A stretch of DNA of 64,000 nucleotides from Cordilura impudica (Eukaryota; Arthropoda; Insecta; Diptera; Scathophagidae). Made by a program: the position numbers and the translations under genes. The notes beneath the pieces are model-generated. The model had not been told where the DNA came from. It ran no database searches and worked only from the letters and a program-made list of their open reading frames with translations. The stretch lies in NCBI GenBank assembly GCA_963682025.1, contig OY821519.1, positions 10,715,668-10,779,667 of the forward strand. Reading direction: 5' to 3'. Below are positions 18,001 to 28,800 of the stretch, piece by piece. The stretch's first letter is position 1. Each line of letters starts with the position of its first letter.

Positions 18001-21000
18001 TTAAAAATTAAAAATCAAAAATTAAAAATTAAAAATCAAAAATTAAAAATTAAAAATTAAAAATTAAAAATTAAAAATTAAAAATTAAAAATTAAAAATT
18101 AAAAATTAAAAATTAAAAATTAAAAATTAAAAATTAAAAATTAAAAATTAAAAATTAAAAATTAAAAATTAAAAATTAAAAATTGAAAATTAAAAATTAA
18201 AATTTCAAAATTAAAAATTGAAAATTAAAAATTAAGAATTTAAAATTAAAAGTTAAAAATTAAAAATTAAAAATTATAAATTAGAAATTAAAAATTAAAA
18301 AATGAAAATGAAAAATGACAACTGAAAAATTAAAAATGAAAAATGAAAACCTAAAAATTAAAAATTAAAAAATAGAAAACTAAAAATTAAAAATTAAAAA
18401 TTAAAAATTAAAAATTATAAATTAAAAATTAAAAATTAAAAATTAAAAATTAAAAATTAAAAATTAAAAATTAAAAATTAAAAATTAAAAATTAAAAATT
18501 AAAAATTAAAAATTAAAAATTAAAAATTAAAAATTAAAAATTAAAAATTAAAAATTAAAAATTAAAAATTAAAAATTAAAAATTAAAAAATAAAAATTAA
18601 AAATTATAAATTAAAAATTAAAAATTAGAAATTAAAAATTAAAAATTAAAAATCAAAAATTAAAAAATAAAAATTAAAAATTAAAAACTAAAAATTAAAA
18701 ATTAAAAATTACAAATAAAAAATTAAAAATTAAAAATTAAAAATTAAAAATTAAAAATTAATAATTAAAAATTAAAAATTAAAAATTAAAAATTGAAAAT
18801 TAAAAATTAAAAATTAAAAATGAAAAATTAAAAATTAGAAATTTAAAACTAAAAATTAAAAATTAAAACTTAAAAATAAAAATTAAAAATTAAAGATTAA
18901 AAATTAAAAATTAAAAATTAAAAACTAAAAATTAAAAATTAAAAATTAAAAATTAAAAATCAAAAATTAAAAATTAAAAATTAAAAATTAAAAATTAAAA
19001 ATTAAAAATTAAAAATTAAAAATTAAAAATTAAAAATTAAAAATTAAAAATTAAAAATTAAAAATTAAAAATTAAAAATTAAAAATTAAAAATTAAAAAT
19101 TAAAAATTAAAAATTAAAAATTAAAAATTAAAAATTAAAAATTAAAAATTAAAAATTAAAAATTAAAAATTAAAAATTAAAAATTAAAAATTAAAAATTA
19201 ATAATTAAAAATTAAAAATTAAAAATTAAAAATTAAAAATTAAAAATTAAAAATTAAAAATTAAAAATTAAAAATTAAAAATTAAAAATTAAAAATTAAA
19301 AATTAAAAATTAAAAATTAAAAATTAAAAATTAAAAATTAAAAATTAAAAATTAAAAATTAAAAATTAAAAATTAAAAATTAAAAATTAAAAATTAAAAA
19401 TTAAAAATTAAAAATTAAAAATTAAAAATTAAAAATTAAAAATTAAAAATTAAAAATTAAAAATTAAAAATTAAAAATTAAAAATTAAAAATTAAAAATT
19501 AAAAATTAAAAATTAAAAATTAAAAATTAAAAATTAAAAATTAAAAATTAAAAATTAAAAATTAAAAATTAAAAATTAAAAATCAAAAATTAAAATTTAA
19601 AAATTAAAAATTAAAAATTAAAAATTAAAAATTAAAAATTAAAAATTAAAAATTAGAAATTAAAAATTAAAAATCAAAAATTAAGAATTAAAAATCAAAA
19701 ATTAAAAATTAAAAATTAAAAATTAAAAATTAAAAATTAAAAATTAAAAATTAAAAATTAAAAATTAAAAATTAAAAATTAAAAATTAAAAATTAAAAAT
19801 TAAAAATTAAAAATTAAAAATTAAAAATTAATAATTAAAAATTAAAAATTAAAAATTAAAAATTAAAAATTAAAAATTAAAAATTAAAAATTAAAAATTA
19901 AAAATTAAAAATTAAAAATTAAAAATTAAAAATTAAAAATTAAAAATTAAAAATTAAAAATTAAAAATTAAAAATTAAAAATTAAAAATTAAAAATTAAA
20001 AATTAAAAATTAAAAATTAAAAATTAAAAATTAAAAATTAAAAATTAAAAATTAAAAATTAAAAATTAAAAATTAAAAATTAAAAATTAAAAATTAAAAA
20101 TTAAAAATTAAAAATTAAAAATTAAAAATTAAAAATTAAAAATTAAAAATTAAAAATTAAAAATTAAAAATTAAAAATCAAAAATCAAAAATTAAAATTT
20201 AAAAATTAAAAATTAAAAATTAAAAATTAAAAATTAAAAATTAAAAATTAAAAATTAAAAATTAAAAATTAGAAATTAAAAATTAAAAATCAAAAATTAA
20301 AAATTAAAAATCAAAAATTAAAAATTAAAAATTAAAAATTAAAAATTAAAAATTAAAAATTAAAAATTAAAAATTAAAAATTAAAAATTAAAAATTAAAA
20401 ATTAAAAATTAAAAATTAAAAATTAAAAATTAAAAATTAAAAATTAAAAATTAAAAATTAAAAATTAAAAATTAAAAATTAAAAATTAAAAATTGAAAAT
20501 TAAAAATTAAAATTTCAAAATTAAAAATTGAAAATTAAAAATTAAGAATTTAAAATTAAAAGTTAAAAATTAAAAATTAAAAATTATAAATTAGAAATTA
20601 AAAATTAAAAAATGAAAATGAAAAATGACAACTGAAAAATTAAAAATGAAAAATGAAAACCTAAAAATTAAAAATTAAAAAATAGAAAACTAAAAATTAA
20701 AAATTAAAAATTAAAAATTAAAAATTATAAATTAAAAATTAAAAATTAAAAATTAAAAATTAAAAATTAAAAATTAAAAATTAAAAATTAAAAATTAAAA
20801 ATTAAAAATTAAAAATTAAAAATTAAAAATTAAAAATTAAAAATTAAAAATTAAAAATTAAAAATTAAAAATTAAAAATTAAAAATTAAAAATTAAAAAT
20901 TAAAAATTAAAAATTAAAAATTAAAAATTAAAAATTAAAAAATAAAAATTAAAAATTATAAATTAAAAATTAAAAATTAGAAATTAAAAATTAAAAATTA

Positions 21001-24000
21001 AAAATCAAAAATTAAAAAATAAAAATTAAAAATTAAAAACTAAAAATTAAAAATTAAAAATTACAAATAAAAAATTAAAAATTAAAAATTAAAAATTAAA
21101 AATTAAAAATTAATAATTAAAAATTAAAAATTAAAAATTAAAAATTGAAAATTAAAAATTAAAAATTAAAAATGAAAAATTAAAAATTAGAAATTTAAAA
21201 CTAAAAATTAAAAATTAAAACTTAAAAATAAAAATTAAAAATTAAAGATTAAAAATTAAAAATTAAAAATTAAAAACTAAAAATTAAAAATTAAAAATTA
21301 AAAATCAAAAATTAAAAATTAAAAATTAAAAATTAAAAATTAAAAATTAAAAATTAAAAATTAAAAATTAAAAATTAAAAATTAAAAATTAAAAATTAAA
21401 AATTAAAAATTAAAAATTAAAAATTAAAAATTAAAAATTAAAAATTAAAAATTAAAAATTAAAAATTAAAAATTAAAAATTAAAAATTAAAAATTAAAAA
21501 TTAAAAATTAAAAATTAAAAATTAAAAATTAAAAATTAAAAATTAAAAATTAAAAATTAAAAATTAAAAATTAAAAATTAATAATTAAAAATTAAAAATT
21601 AAAAATTAAAAATTAAAAATTAAAAATTAAAAATTAAAAATTAAAAATTAAAAATTAAAAATTAAAAATTAAAAATTAAAAATTAAAAATTAAAAATTAA
21701 AAATTAAAAATTAAAAATTAAAAATTAAAAATTAAAAATTAAAAATTAAAAATTAAAAATTAAAAATTAAAAATTAAAAATTAAAAATTAAAAATTAAAA
21801 ATTAAAAATTAAAAATTAAAAATTAAAAATTAAAAATTAAAAATTAAAAATTAAAAATTAAAAATTAAAAATTAAAAATTAAAAATTAAAAATTAAAAAT
21901 TAAAAATTAAAAATTAAAAATTAAAAATTAAAAATTAAAAATTAAAAATTAAAAATTAAAAATTAAAAATTAAAAATTAAAAATTAAAAATTAAAAATTA
22001 AAAATTAAAAATTAAAAATTAAAAATTAAAAATTAAAAATTAAAAATTAAAAATTAAAAATTAAAAATTAAAAATCAAAAATTAAAATTTAAAAATTAAA
22101 AATTAAAAATTAAAAATTAAAAATTAAAAATTAAAAATTAAAAATTAAAAATTAGAAATTAAAAATTAAAAATCAAAAATTAAGAATTAAAAATCAAAAA
22201 TTAAAAATTAAAAATTAAAAATTAAAAATTAAAAATTAAAAATTAAAAATTAAAAATTAAAAATTAAAAATTAAAAATTAAAAATTAAAAATTAAAAATT
22301 AAAAATTAAAAATTAAAAATTAAAAATTAAAAATTAATAATTAAAAATTAAAAATTAAAAATTAAAAATTAAAAATTAAAAATTAAAAATTAAAAATTAA
22401 AAATTAAAAATTAAAAATTAAAAATTAAAAATTAAAAATTAAAAATTAAAAATTAAAAATTAAAAATTAAAAATTAAAAATTAAAAATTAAAAATTAAAA
22501 ATTAAAAATTAAAAATTAAAAATTAAAAATTAAAAATTAAAAATTAAAAATTAAAAATTAAAAATTAAAAATTAAAAATTAAAAATTAAAAATTAAAAAT
22601 TAAAAATTAAAAATTAAAAATTAAAAATTAAAAATTAAAAATTAAAAATTAAAAATTAAAAATTAAAAATTAAAAATTAAAAATTAAAAATTAAAAATTA
22701 AAAATTAAAAATTAAAAATTAAAAATTAAAAATTAAAAATTAAAAATTAAAAATTAAAAATTAAAAATTAAAAATTAAAAATTAAAAATTAAAAATTAAA
22801 AATTAAAAATTAAAAATTAAAAATTAAGAATTAAACATTAAAAATTAATAATTAAAAATTAAAAATTAAAAATGAAAAAAAAAAATTAAAATCAAAACAG
22901 GCTTATAGGGATCAAACTTTGAGTATTATGATGCCGGCTGTTAAATAATTAATTTCATTGGTGCTCTTAATGTTTCATTATCGGCAACAGTTTCAAAATG
23001 GTAGCCGTACCCAATATTGGGTAGAGGGTATCAAACATTCGGCACAGCCGAATTTAACACTTACTTGTTTTTAAATGAATTCGTCGTTATGTCTATTGTT
23101 TATTTTAGAAATCACGACATTCGGGCCGCCAAGAAACCAAAAAGACTCCATCTATACGTTTACAACAAATGTAAGTTTTTATTTTTATTTTTTGAAATTC
23201 AATACGTAAATATTTATTGTAAACAATTCCGCCCTAGCTTTGAACGTAAAGCCAATAAACTTTATTTAAAAGCAACTCAAACTCTGGAACAATCAACCGG
23301 TATTTCAATTAAAAAAGCCACATCCCATTCCGAACATTTATCATCAGAAGAATATGCCGACGGTGATCAAGAACTAGACAAATATCTGGTAATGTTATTG
23401 GGTTTACAGCGACTTCTGAATTGGGAACGGGCTTTAATGCAGGAAATCATACCAACTTCAAAACAATCAGATGTTTTTGCCAAACTAGCTTATAAATCAA
23501 TCGATATGGTTGTAAAAGACGCTGAAGCGATCACAAATCGTATAATGCGTAGTATTTCACGTAAAGAATGGACATCAGCTTTGGGTATATTTAAAACTTT
23601 AAAAAATGTTCTCCTACTGCAACCCGATATTGATCGTACGTATGATGTTCAACAGCGAGAACAATTGACTAAAGTTTTAAATAAATTACAATATACGGTT
23701 AGTATTGAAGTCGCTTTTAACTAAATGTTGTTATAAATTTTATTTGTTTTTGGTAGGCAAAAGACAAAGATCATAATTAAGGATACGATATTTAGTTTTT
23801 GATTTCTATTTTTTTTTTTTTTTTTTTTTTGAAAATTGTTAATTTTGATTTTATTTATTTGTAAGAAATTTCACCCTCAAAATACCTATAATGACTTTAT
23901 CTTTAATATAAAAAATTATCGATTGAAATTAATTTTACTTTAAGGGGGCCAAAGCTTTGGAACATTTCCTTGAAGTGGTTAGAGGTGATTCGACAACCAA

Positions 24001-25089
24001 TATAGTTGGCATGAGTTCTAGTACTTTGGGCTACGTAAATGTACCCAAAGATGCTACGGTACATGAGTTAACATCCAACACCATATGGTTTATAGAAAAT
24101 CTCTTAAATCATTACGATGTCATTGGAGTAATATTACAACCAGACGTACTCTATTCCACGCAATTGGATACGATACTAATGAAAAAGCAATTACCCGAAG
24201 AAGAACGCAATAAGGCTTTGTTGGCAATCTATATAAGTAAGATATTCATAAATATGGGAAAATGTTTCACCTTATATGCTTAAAAGTTATACATTTCCCT
24301 TTTTCTTTTTAGAAAAAGCTTTAGCTGAATTAAATCTTTCTATTATGAACAAATGTGAACAATATAATGATCAGGCTACCAAGCACTTATTCCGTCTAAA
24401 TAATATCAATTACATTTTAAATTCTTTAATAACTTCAAACTTAATTGATATTGTAACCATAGCCGAGCCGGATTGCCGCAATAGTTATATTGAAACGATT
24501 AAAGAATTGAAGTTTTCGTATCAGAAAACTTGGTCTAAAATGCTATCGAACATCTCACCGCTTGATGAATTGCCTAAGCCTATCCAGGGTAAAGTAAAAG
24601 ATAAAGATCGTAGTATTTTGAAAGAAAAGTTTTTGGTAAGTTCGAAGAAAAGCCAAATTGTTTATAAGCTTATTATTAGTTTTGCCATCAATATTTTTAG
24701 ACTTACAATAAAGATTTTGAAGAAGCTTGTAAAATTCAGAGAGGTATTTCAATACCGGATGTTACTTTAAGACAAGGTATTAAACGCGATAACGAAGAAC
24801 ATATTCTACCGAAATATAATGATTTTTTCAACATGTAAGTAACATTGCTTACCTTTTTTAATTGTTTGTTTTAAATTTGTAACTTCGAAACAAACATAAA
24901 ACAAATCTCTTTTTAAATTACAAAATAAATAAATTTTTAAGTAAACCCAATTTCTTTCATTCTAATATTTCTTTTCTTACTCTTAGGTATGCTGGTGTAC
25001 AATTCAGTAAGAATCCTGACAAGTATATTAAATATAAACCCCATGAAATTAAGGCTTGTCTTAATAAACTATTCGATGATTCTGCTTAA
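14955..25089 (+). CDS. Exo70: Exocyst complex component Exo70 (EXOC7)
   Basis: Nine exons (14955-15002, 15064-15229, 15290-15807, 23109-23170, 23238-23697, 23945-24236, 24313-24635, 24701-24834, 24987-25089) join in frame with GT-AG introns to give 701 aa, the usual length of fly Exo70. It starts MNNLDTRVQVHSKLEK, then an N-terminal helical region, then the Exo70/CorEx helical rod (for example GLQRLLNWERALMQEIIP, AKALEHFLEVV and NKCEQYNDQA). It ends with the conserved ISIPDVTLRQGIKRDN and YIKYKPHEIKACLNKLFDD, where the family's membrane-binding C-terminal surface lies. The family tethers secretory vesicles to PI(4,5)P2-rich plasma membrane as part of the octameric exocyst. Intron 3 is 7.3 kb and holds a nested gene and a satellite; the other introns are 60-250 bp. 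Confidence 0.95.
15064..15229 (+). CDS. Exo70: Exo70 exon 2
   Basis: Acceptor CTCGAAG, donor GTAAGT. Encodes ETSNLILLRERVEKYHDLST through ETEQLQKRQQ, a helical segment. Ends one base into an Asn codon. Confidence 0.9.
15290..15807 (+). CDS. Exo70: Exo70 exon 3
   Basis: Acceptor TCATTCTAG. Encodes LESTLNCLETVLSHYDVSQE through SSWGNEAL. Donor GTAAGT follows 15807, phase 0. Residues 72-244. Confidence 0.95.
16256..16900 (+). CDS. SAM-domain protein, intronless, nested in Exo70 intron 3
   Basis: Uninterrupted 214-aa frame. Residues 1-150 are Ser/Pro/Thr/Asn-rich and look disordered, with several SP pairs such as LSPIYKLSG and YTPSPKYR. Residues 152-214 form a C-terminal sterile alpha motif: SIKLLLKTMGLERYCENFE, then DCNNLMNIKAGDLLCIGI and DEDRNCIMEMFQNIYSA, with the family's leucine/glycine spacing. 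SAM domains mediate protein-protein or RNA contacts; no enzyme activity is implied. The ATG follows an A-rich leader (AAATAAAAAATGG). An AATAAA lies at 16976-16981, 76 bp after the stop, so the unit looks self-contained and transcribed in the same direction as its host. Which Drosophila gene it matches was not determined. Confidence 0.8.
   Translation: MEDCRTPTFTTSNEFKFNISPIPINASSSNSYPDVHNIMATRRSFTPVQKHFCSPGLSPIYKLSGSISSPITAHHSSSFMEFKKPSLHPKPIITYTPSPKYRESTARTFLSPCPPVLGSNFSSSPLFGNVSADISGSSPQLANNRNTSVLNHTLSIKLLLKTMGLERYCENFENSGLDCNNLMNIKAGDLLCIGIKSDEDRNCIMEMFQNIYSA
17085..23068 (+). mobile_element. INE-1/DINE-1-like (Helentron-group) element, family 2, expanded by internal satellite
   Basis: The left end starts TATACCCTCCACACCTCAGT and continues with TTTGTAACGCATCGAAAT and a TTCTTGATCATTATAA block that recall Drosophila INE-1. 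The right end has GGGTAGAGGGTATCAAACAT, the stem ATTCGGC-ACA-GCCGAAT, and ACACTTACTTGTT. The 5.4-kb heptamer satellite lies between these ends, so the element is the host of the expansion. Other family-2 pieces are at 4990-5040, 33518-34262 and 36838-36890. Confidence 0.72.
17478..22892 (+). repeat. TTAAAAA heptamer satellite, 5.4 kb
   Basis: Hundreds of near-perfect copies of a 7-bp unit (TTAAAAA). The ends are degenerate, with ATGAAAAATGACA-type variants, and long runs are perfect in the centre. Sparse variants (AATCAAAA, TTAATAATT, TTAAAGATT, TGACAACTG) act as landmarks and show a higher-order duplication of about 2.3 kb. It lies within an Exo70 intron. Confidence 0.97.
23109..23170 (+). 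CDS. Exo70: Exo70 exon 4
   Basis: Acceptor TTTATTTTAG only 40 bp beyond the satellite-bearing element. 62 bp encoding KSRHSGRQETKKTPSIRLQQ. Donor GTAAGT, phase 2. Confidence 0.88.
23238..23697 (+). CDS. Exo70: Exo70 exon 5
   Basis: Acceptor CGCCCTAG. Encodes IFERKANKLYLKATQTLEQS through VLNKLQYT. Donor GTTAGT (non-consensus third base), phase 0. Confidence 0.93.
23945..24236 (+). CDS. Exo70: Exo70 exon 6
   Basis: Acceptor TACTTTAAG. Encodes GAKALEHFLEVVRGDSTTNI through NKALLAIYI. Donor GTAAGA, phase 1. Confidence 0.93.
24313..24635 (+). CDS. Exo70: Exo70 exon 7
   Basis: Acceptor TTCTTTTTAG. Encodes KKALAELNLSIMNKCEQYND through SILKEKFL. Donor GTAAGT, phase 0. Confidence 0.93.
24701..24834 (+). 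CDS. Exo70: Exo70 exon 8
   Basis: Acceptor ATTTTTAG. Encodes TYNKDFEEACKIQRGISIPD through KYNDFFN, plus two bases of the following Met codon. Donor GTAAGT. Confidence 0.93.
24987..25089 (+). CDS. Exo70: Exo70 exon 9 (C-terminus)
   Basis: Acceptor TTACTCTTAG. Encodes YAGVQFSKNPDKYIKYKPHE and on to LFDDSA. Stop TAA at 25087-25089. An AATAAA lies at 25228-25233. Confidence 0.93.
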
Positions 25090-25325
25090 TGCTATTCTAA
25101 AATTTACATAATCACACAAATCGGTATATATATATATATTTTTTTTTATTATTTTAAATTATTTTTTTTATTATAAAGTTAGTTACAAAAAATGTTTCTT
25201 ATTATATAACAATTATTAAACTAAGCAAATAAATAAATAATTCCATAATTATATTAAAAAAAAAATATCGTTTATCTTTTATGCAAATATTAATGTTTTC
25301 TTTGAAAGAAAAACAACCTATTCAA
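25090..25325. other. Convergent 3' region between Exo70 and the Kazal gene
   Basis: 236 bp separate the two stop codons. The plus-strand AATAAA at 25228 lies about 95 bp from the stop codon of the opposing gene, so the 3' UTRs probably abut or overlap. Nothing else was seen. Confidence 0.6.
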
Positions 25326-25869
25326 TTAATATAAGAAATTCGTTGATGGTGCTTCTGGTCGTCCACAAGCTCCATAATGTGATATCGCTATTGTATTATT
25401 ACTACGACAATTTTCCATGTCCAAAAAGCAATCATTCGAATATGTCATATTATCTGTACCACAAACTGGTTCAAAGTCGGTTGGACAAATTTTGGCACAT
25501 CCCTTAAATTGTACACTACTCAGACATCTTTTGAGGGGTACAACGAATACATGTTTGCCACAATTTTCTTTACGCATATGACATTCGGACTTGTAGAACT
25601 TGTTATCCGAACCGCATACAAAATTGGGCGGCTGGGCATCACAATCTGTTTCACAGTCAGCTGTTAAGAGGCAGTTCTTAAGTGATACATGTACAACTCG
25701 CAAGTGGCAGGTTCTACGTTTAAATTCACACATGGAAGCATAAGTGTTGCCATCAGATCCACAGACAGGTCCACCTTCTATATCTTGTTTGGTGCAACGT
25801 TCGCCACAATCCTTAGGAGGCGATTTTAAGTCTGTACAGGGTCCAATATGTGCCAAATTGACGCCTCTC
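25326..25869 (-). CDS. Kazal gene exon 6 (end of module 6, modules 7-9)
   Basis: Acceptor GTTTTTTTTAG. The first codons [11 protein letters not shown] complete module 6. Modules 7-9 carry [28 protein letters not shown] and [14 protein letters not shown]. Stop TAA at 25328-25326. Confidence 0.92.
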
Positions 25870-28800
25870 CTAAAAAAAACATTGGAAAAACAATATTGAA
25901 TTAATTTTTTGACCAAAAAAATTTTAAAATCTAAAAAAATTATGCCTTAATTTTCGGCAAAGGAATGCTACTTAAGTACTTGTAATTGAAAGACTCGGAA
26001 AAAAATTTACTTCATTAGTAATTCTTGCGTAAAAAAAAAAAACAAATAATATTATAGTCGGTCTAGACTTAGGATACCCAATACCATGTGTTTAGAGAAA
26101 GGGTCTTAAGTCGAACTAATTGGATAAAGCAAATAAGCATAAATCGAATTTTATTTGCATTGTTAATCATATCGGATGCTATATTTATATGGGGACTAAT
26201 GCTATGTTCAGACGGATAACAAAATTCGGGTTGGTTCGCTCTCTCATTTACGTTTCGAGCCCCAATCATGATTGAATCTACATGATTCGCCATACAAAAT
26301 TTTGAGAGCGAACCAACTTGGTTCATTTTAAATCTAGTTGCGAACCAAGAAGAATTTGCTGTCATCTCCAATTTTGATAAAAAAATTATCGCTAGTTTAT
26401 CTGAACTAGCTGTCAAAAATATTTAAAGAAAGAAAAAACAAAAAAATTATGTATGCAATAAAATAGAATAGAAACAATTAACAAATAAAAAGTATATATT
26501 TATATATGTATATATATATTTAAATAAAAATGGAAAAAATGAAATAGATACGTAAAGTGTAAAGGAATGTCTTAAAATATTTTCACAATAAATATAAACG
26601 TCAAAATGAAACATGAACAATCGTCTGAACACCAAGGTTCGGAATCGTCTGAACATGCTATAAGTTGAAAAATGGAACAGGGGCCGAATTACGGCATTCG
26701 TTATCGAGCCAATTTCATTGTCATATTTGTTTTTGTGATTACAGCATTCGATATCGATTATCACCTAACAAAATTTGAGATGATAGCATTCGGTAACGAG
26801 TGCGAAATTACAAAAAGTTACTCTTTAGCGAAATTCATATCGAGAAGTGTTGTTTTAATACTTTTTCTGGTAAAAAAAATTTAAGTGTAAGTTTTTAAGA
26901 TTTAAATACTAAAATATGTTTTGTTTTTCTTTAGAGGTAATATAAAGAAAATAAATATGAAACAAAAGGATTACATGGCCGAATTTATGGTCGAATATTA
27001 TCATTTGGCAAAACTTATAATTCCGAATTATAGCCAGGGTAAAGCTACGTCAAACAGACTGTGGGAGCAACTTACGGTTACATTATGGACCACCAATTAA
27101 GCACACTAAGTCATGGCGAAAGGTAAGAAGAAAATTCATATTTTTTGTTTAAGGTGTTTCGATAAAAAATTTAACGCAAAAAGAAAATTTCTTTTAATGA
27201 AGCTTCTGAGAAAAGAACCGGCGGTAGTCCGTATAAGGAAATGACCTTAACACCTGCAGAAGATCAAATCATTCAGGCCAGTGGCATAGATGTTTATCCG
27301 TAACTACTTTTGAAAAACAAAACACTTCAAATGAAAATGAAATTTTGGAGTCAATTTTAAAGGATGAAGATGACAGCTATAAAGCAGGCGATGATGTCTA
27401 AATAAATCTTTAGAGAAAGAAAGCCAATACAAAAAGTAAAAAATGACAAAAAAAAAACCGAGTCTAAATTAACAATACTACACTTACACATCCAAACAAC
27501 TGAAAAATTTCACCGTGACCAAAATTCTAATCATGACCATATGGTAAGCCTGAAGAAAAGATCTCGTAAAATAAAAGAGGGATCGACTATTACATCGAAT
27601 TCCTTTTTTATTTTTTATTCATGTATTTTTTTTTTTATTTATTTTTTTCTATATACGTTTTTGTTTGTTACATTTAAATTAAATTTCCTGCGTATTATTA
27701 GCGCCAAAACTTTATTTTTTGTTTGTTTTTTTTATACCCTATACCACTATGTGGTTTGGGTATAATGACTTTGTGCTGCTGTTTGTAACTACCAAAAATA
27801 TTTGACCTAGACCCATCGTTTATTATACTGATCGGCTCAGAATCACTTTCTGAGTCGTTTTAGCGATGTCCGTCCGTCCGTCCATCTGTGTGTCCATGTA
27901 ATCAAACTACAGGTCGTAAATATGAATATATTTTAATGAAATTTGGTATATAAGCTTTTATCGGCCGTAGAATAAACGCTATTGAAATTGGTGAAAATCG
28001 GTCCATGTTCCGACCTAGTCCCCATACAAATGACCCCTGTGAAATCGACATAAATCGCCATAAGATCCAAATTATCATATAGATCTTAGTATAATTGTGT
28101 TCGTATGTGTTTATTGTATCCATTAATCAGTAGTCCAAAAATCATCTCTATTAGACAATTCTTAGTCATAGGCCCCATATAGAGCTGTTTCCCGATCTTC
28201 ATTTAAATCTATCAAAAAAACAAAAATATTGCACAGATTTTTCTCAAATTTGGTTTGTGTATATTTTTTAAAAATATATGTGACTTTTCCAAATACTGTC
28301 AGGATCGGTCCATTTTCTGACCTAGTCCACATATAAATATAGCACCCGATATGAACTTTTTCATATCTGCAGCCACAAAAATTAATAACAATGCCACACA
28401 AATTTGGTTTTTGCTTATTTTCTATATCCAGTTAGTTGGATCGAAGAGATATGGTTTCTAAACCACGGTATAGGGCAGGCACGAACAAATTTTGTGCGGC
28501 CCCATATAAATTAAAAACAAAATAAAAAAAATTTGTTTGTTAATTAAAAAAAAAATTTTAAACACGTAAGAAAATTATAGTCGGTCTAGCTCGACTATAC
28601 GTTACCCCATACCATGGCATGGTTTAGAGACCCTATCTCTTATGTTCAACTAATTAGATATAGAAAATAAGCATAAACCAAATTTAGTTGGCATTGTTAT
28701 TAATTTTTTTGGCTGCAGATATGAAAAAGTTCATATCGGGTGCTATATTTATATGGGGACTAGGTCGAAAAATGGACCGATCCTGACCATATTTGGTAAA

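Larger units (their letters stand above)
15808..23108 (+). other. Exo70 intron 3 (7.3 kb, carries a nested gene and a satellite)
   Basis: By far the largest intron of the gene. 15808-16255 is AT-rich with nothing recognised; 16256-16900 is an intronless SAM-domain gene; 17085-23068 is an INE-1-like element expanded by heptamer satellite. Only 40 bp separate the element's end from the exon 4 acceptor. Confidence 0.85.
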
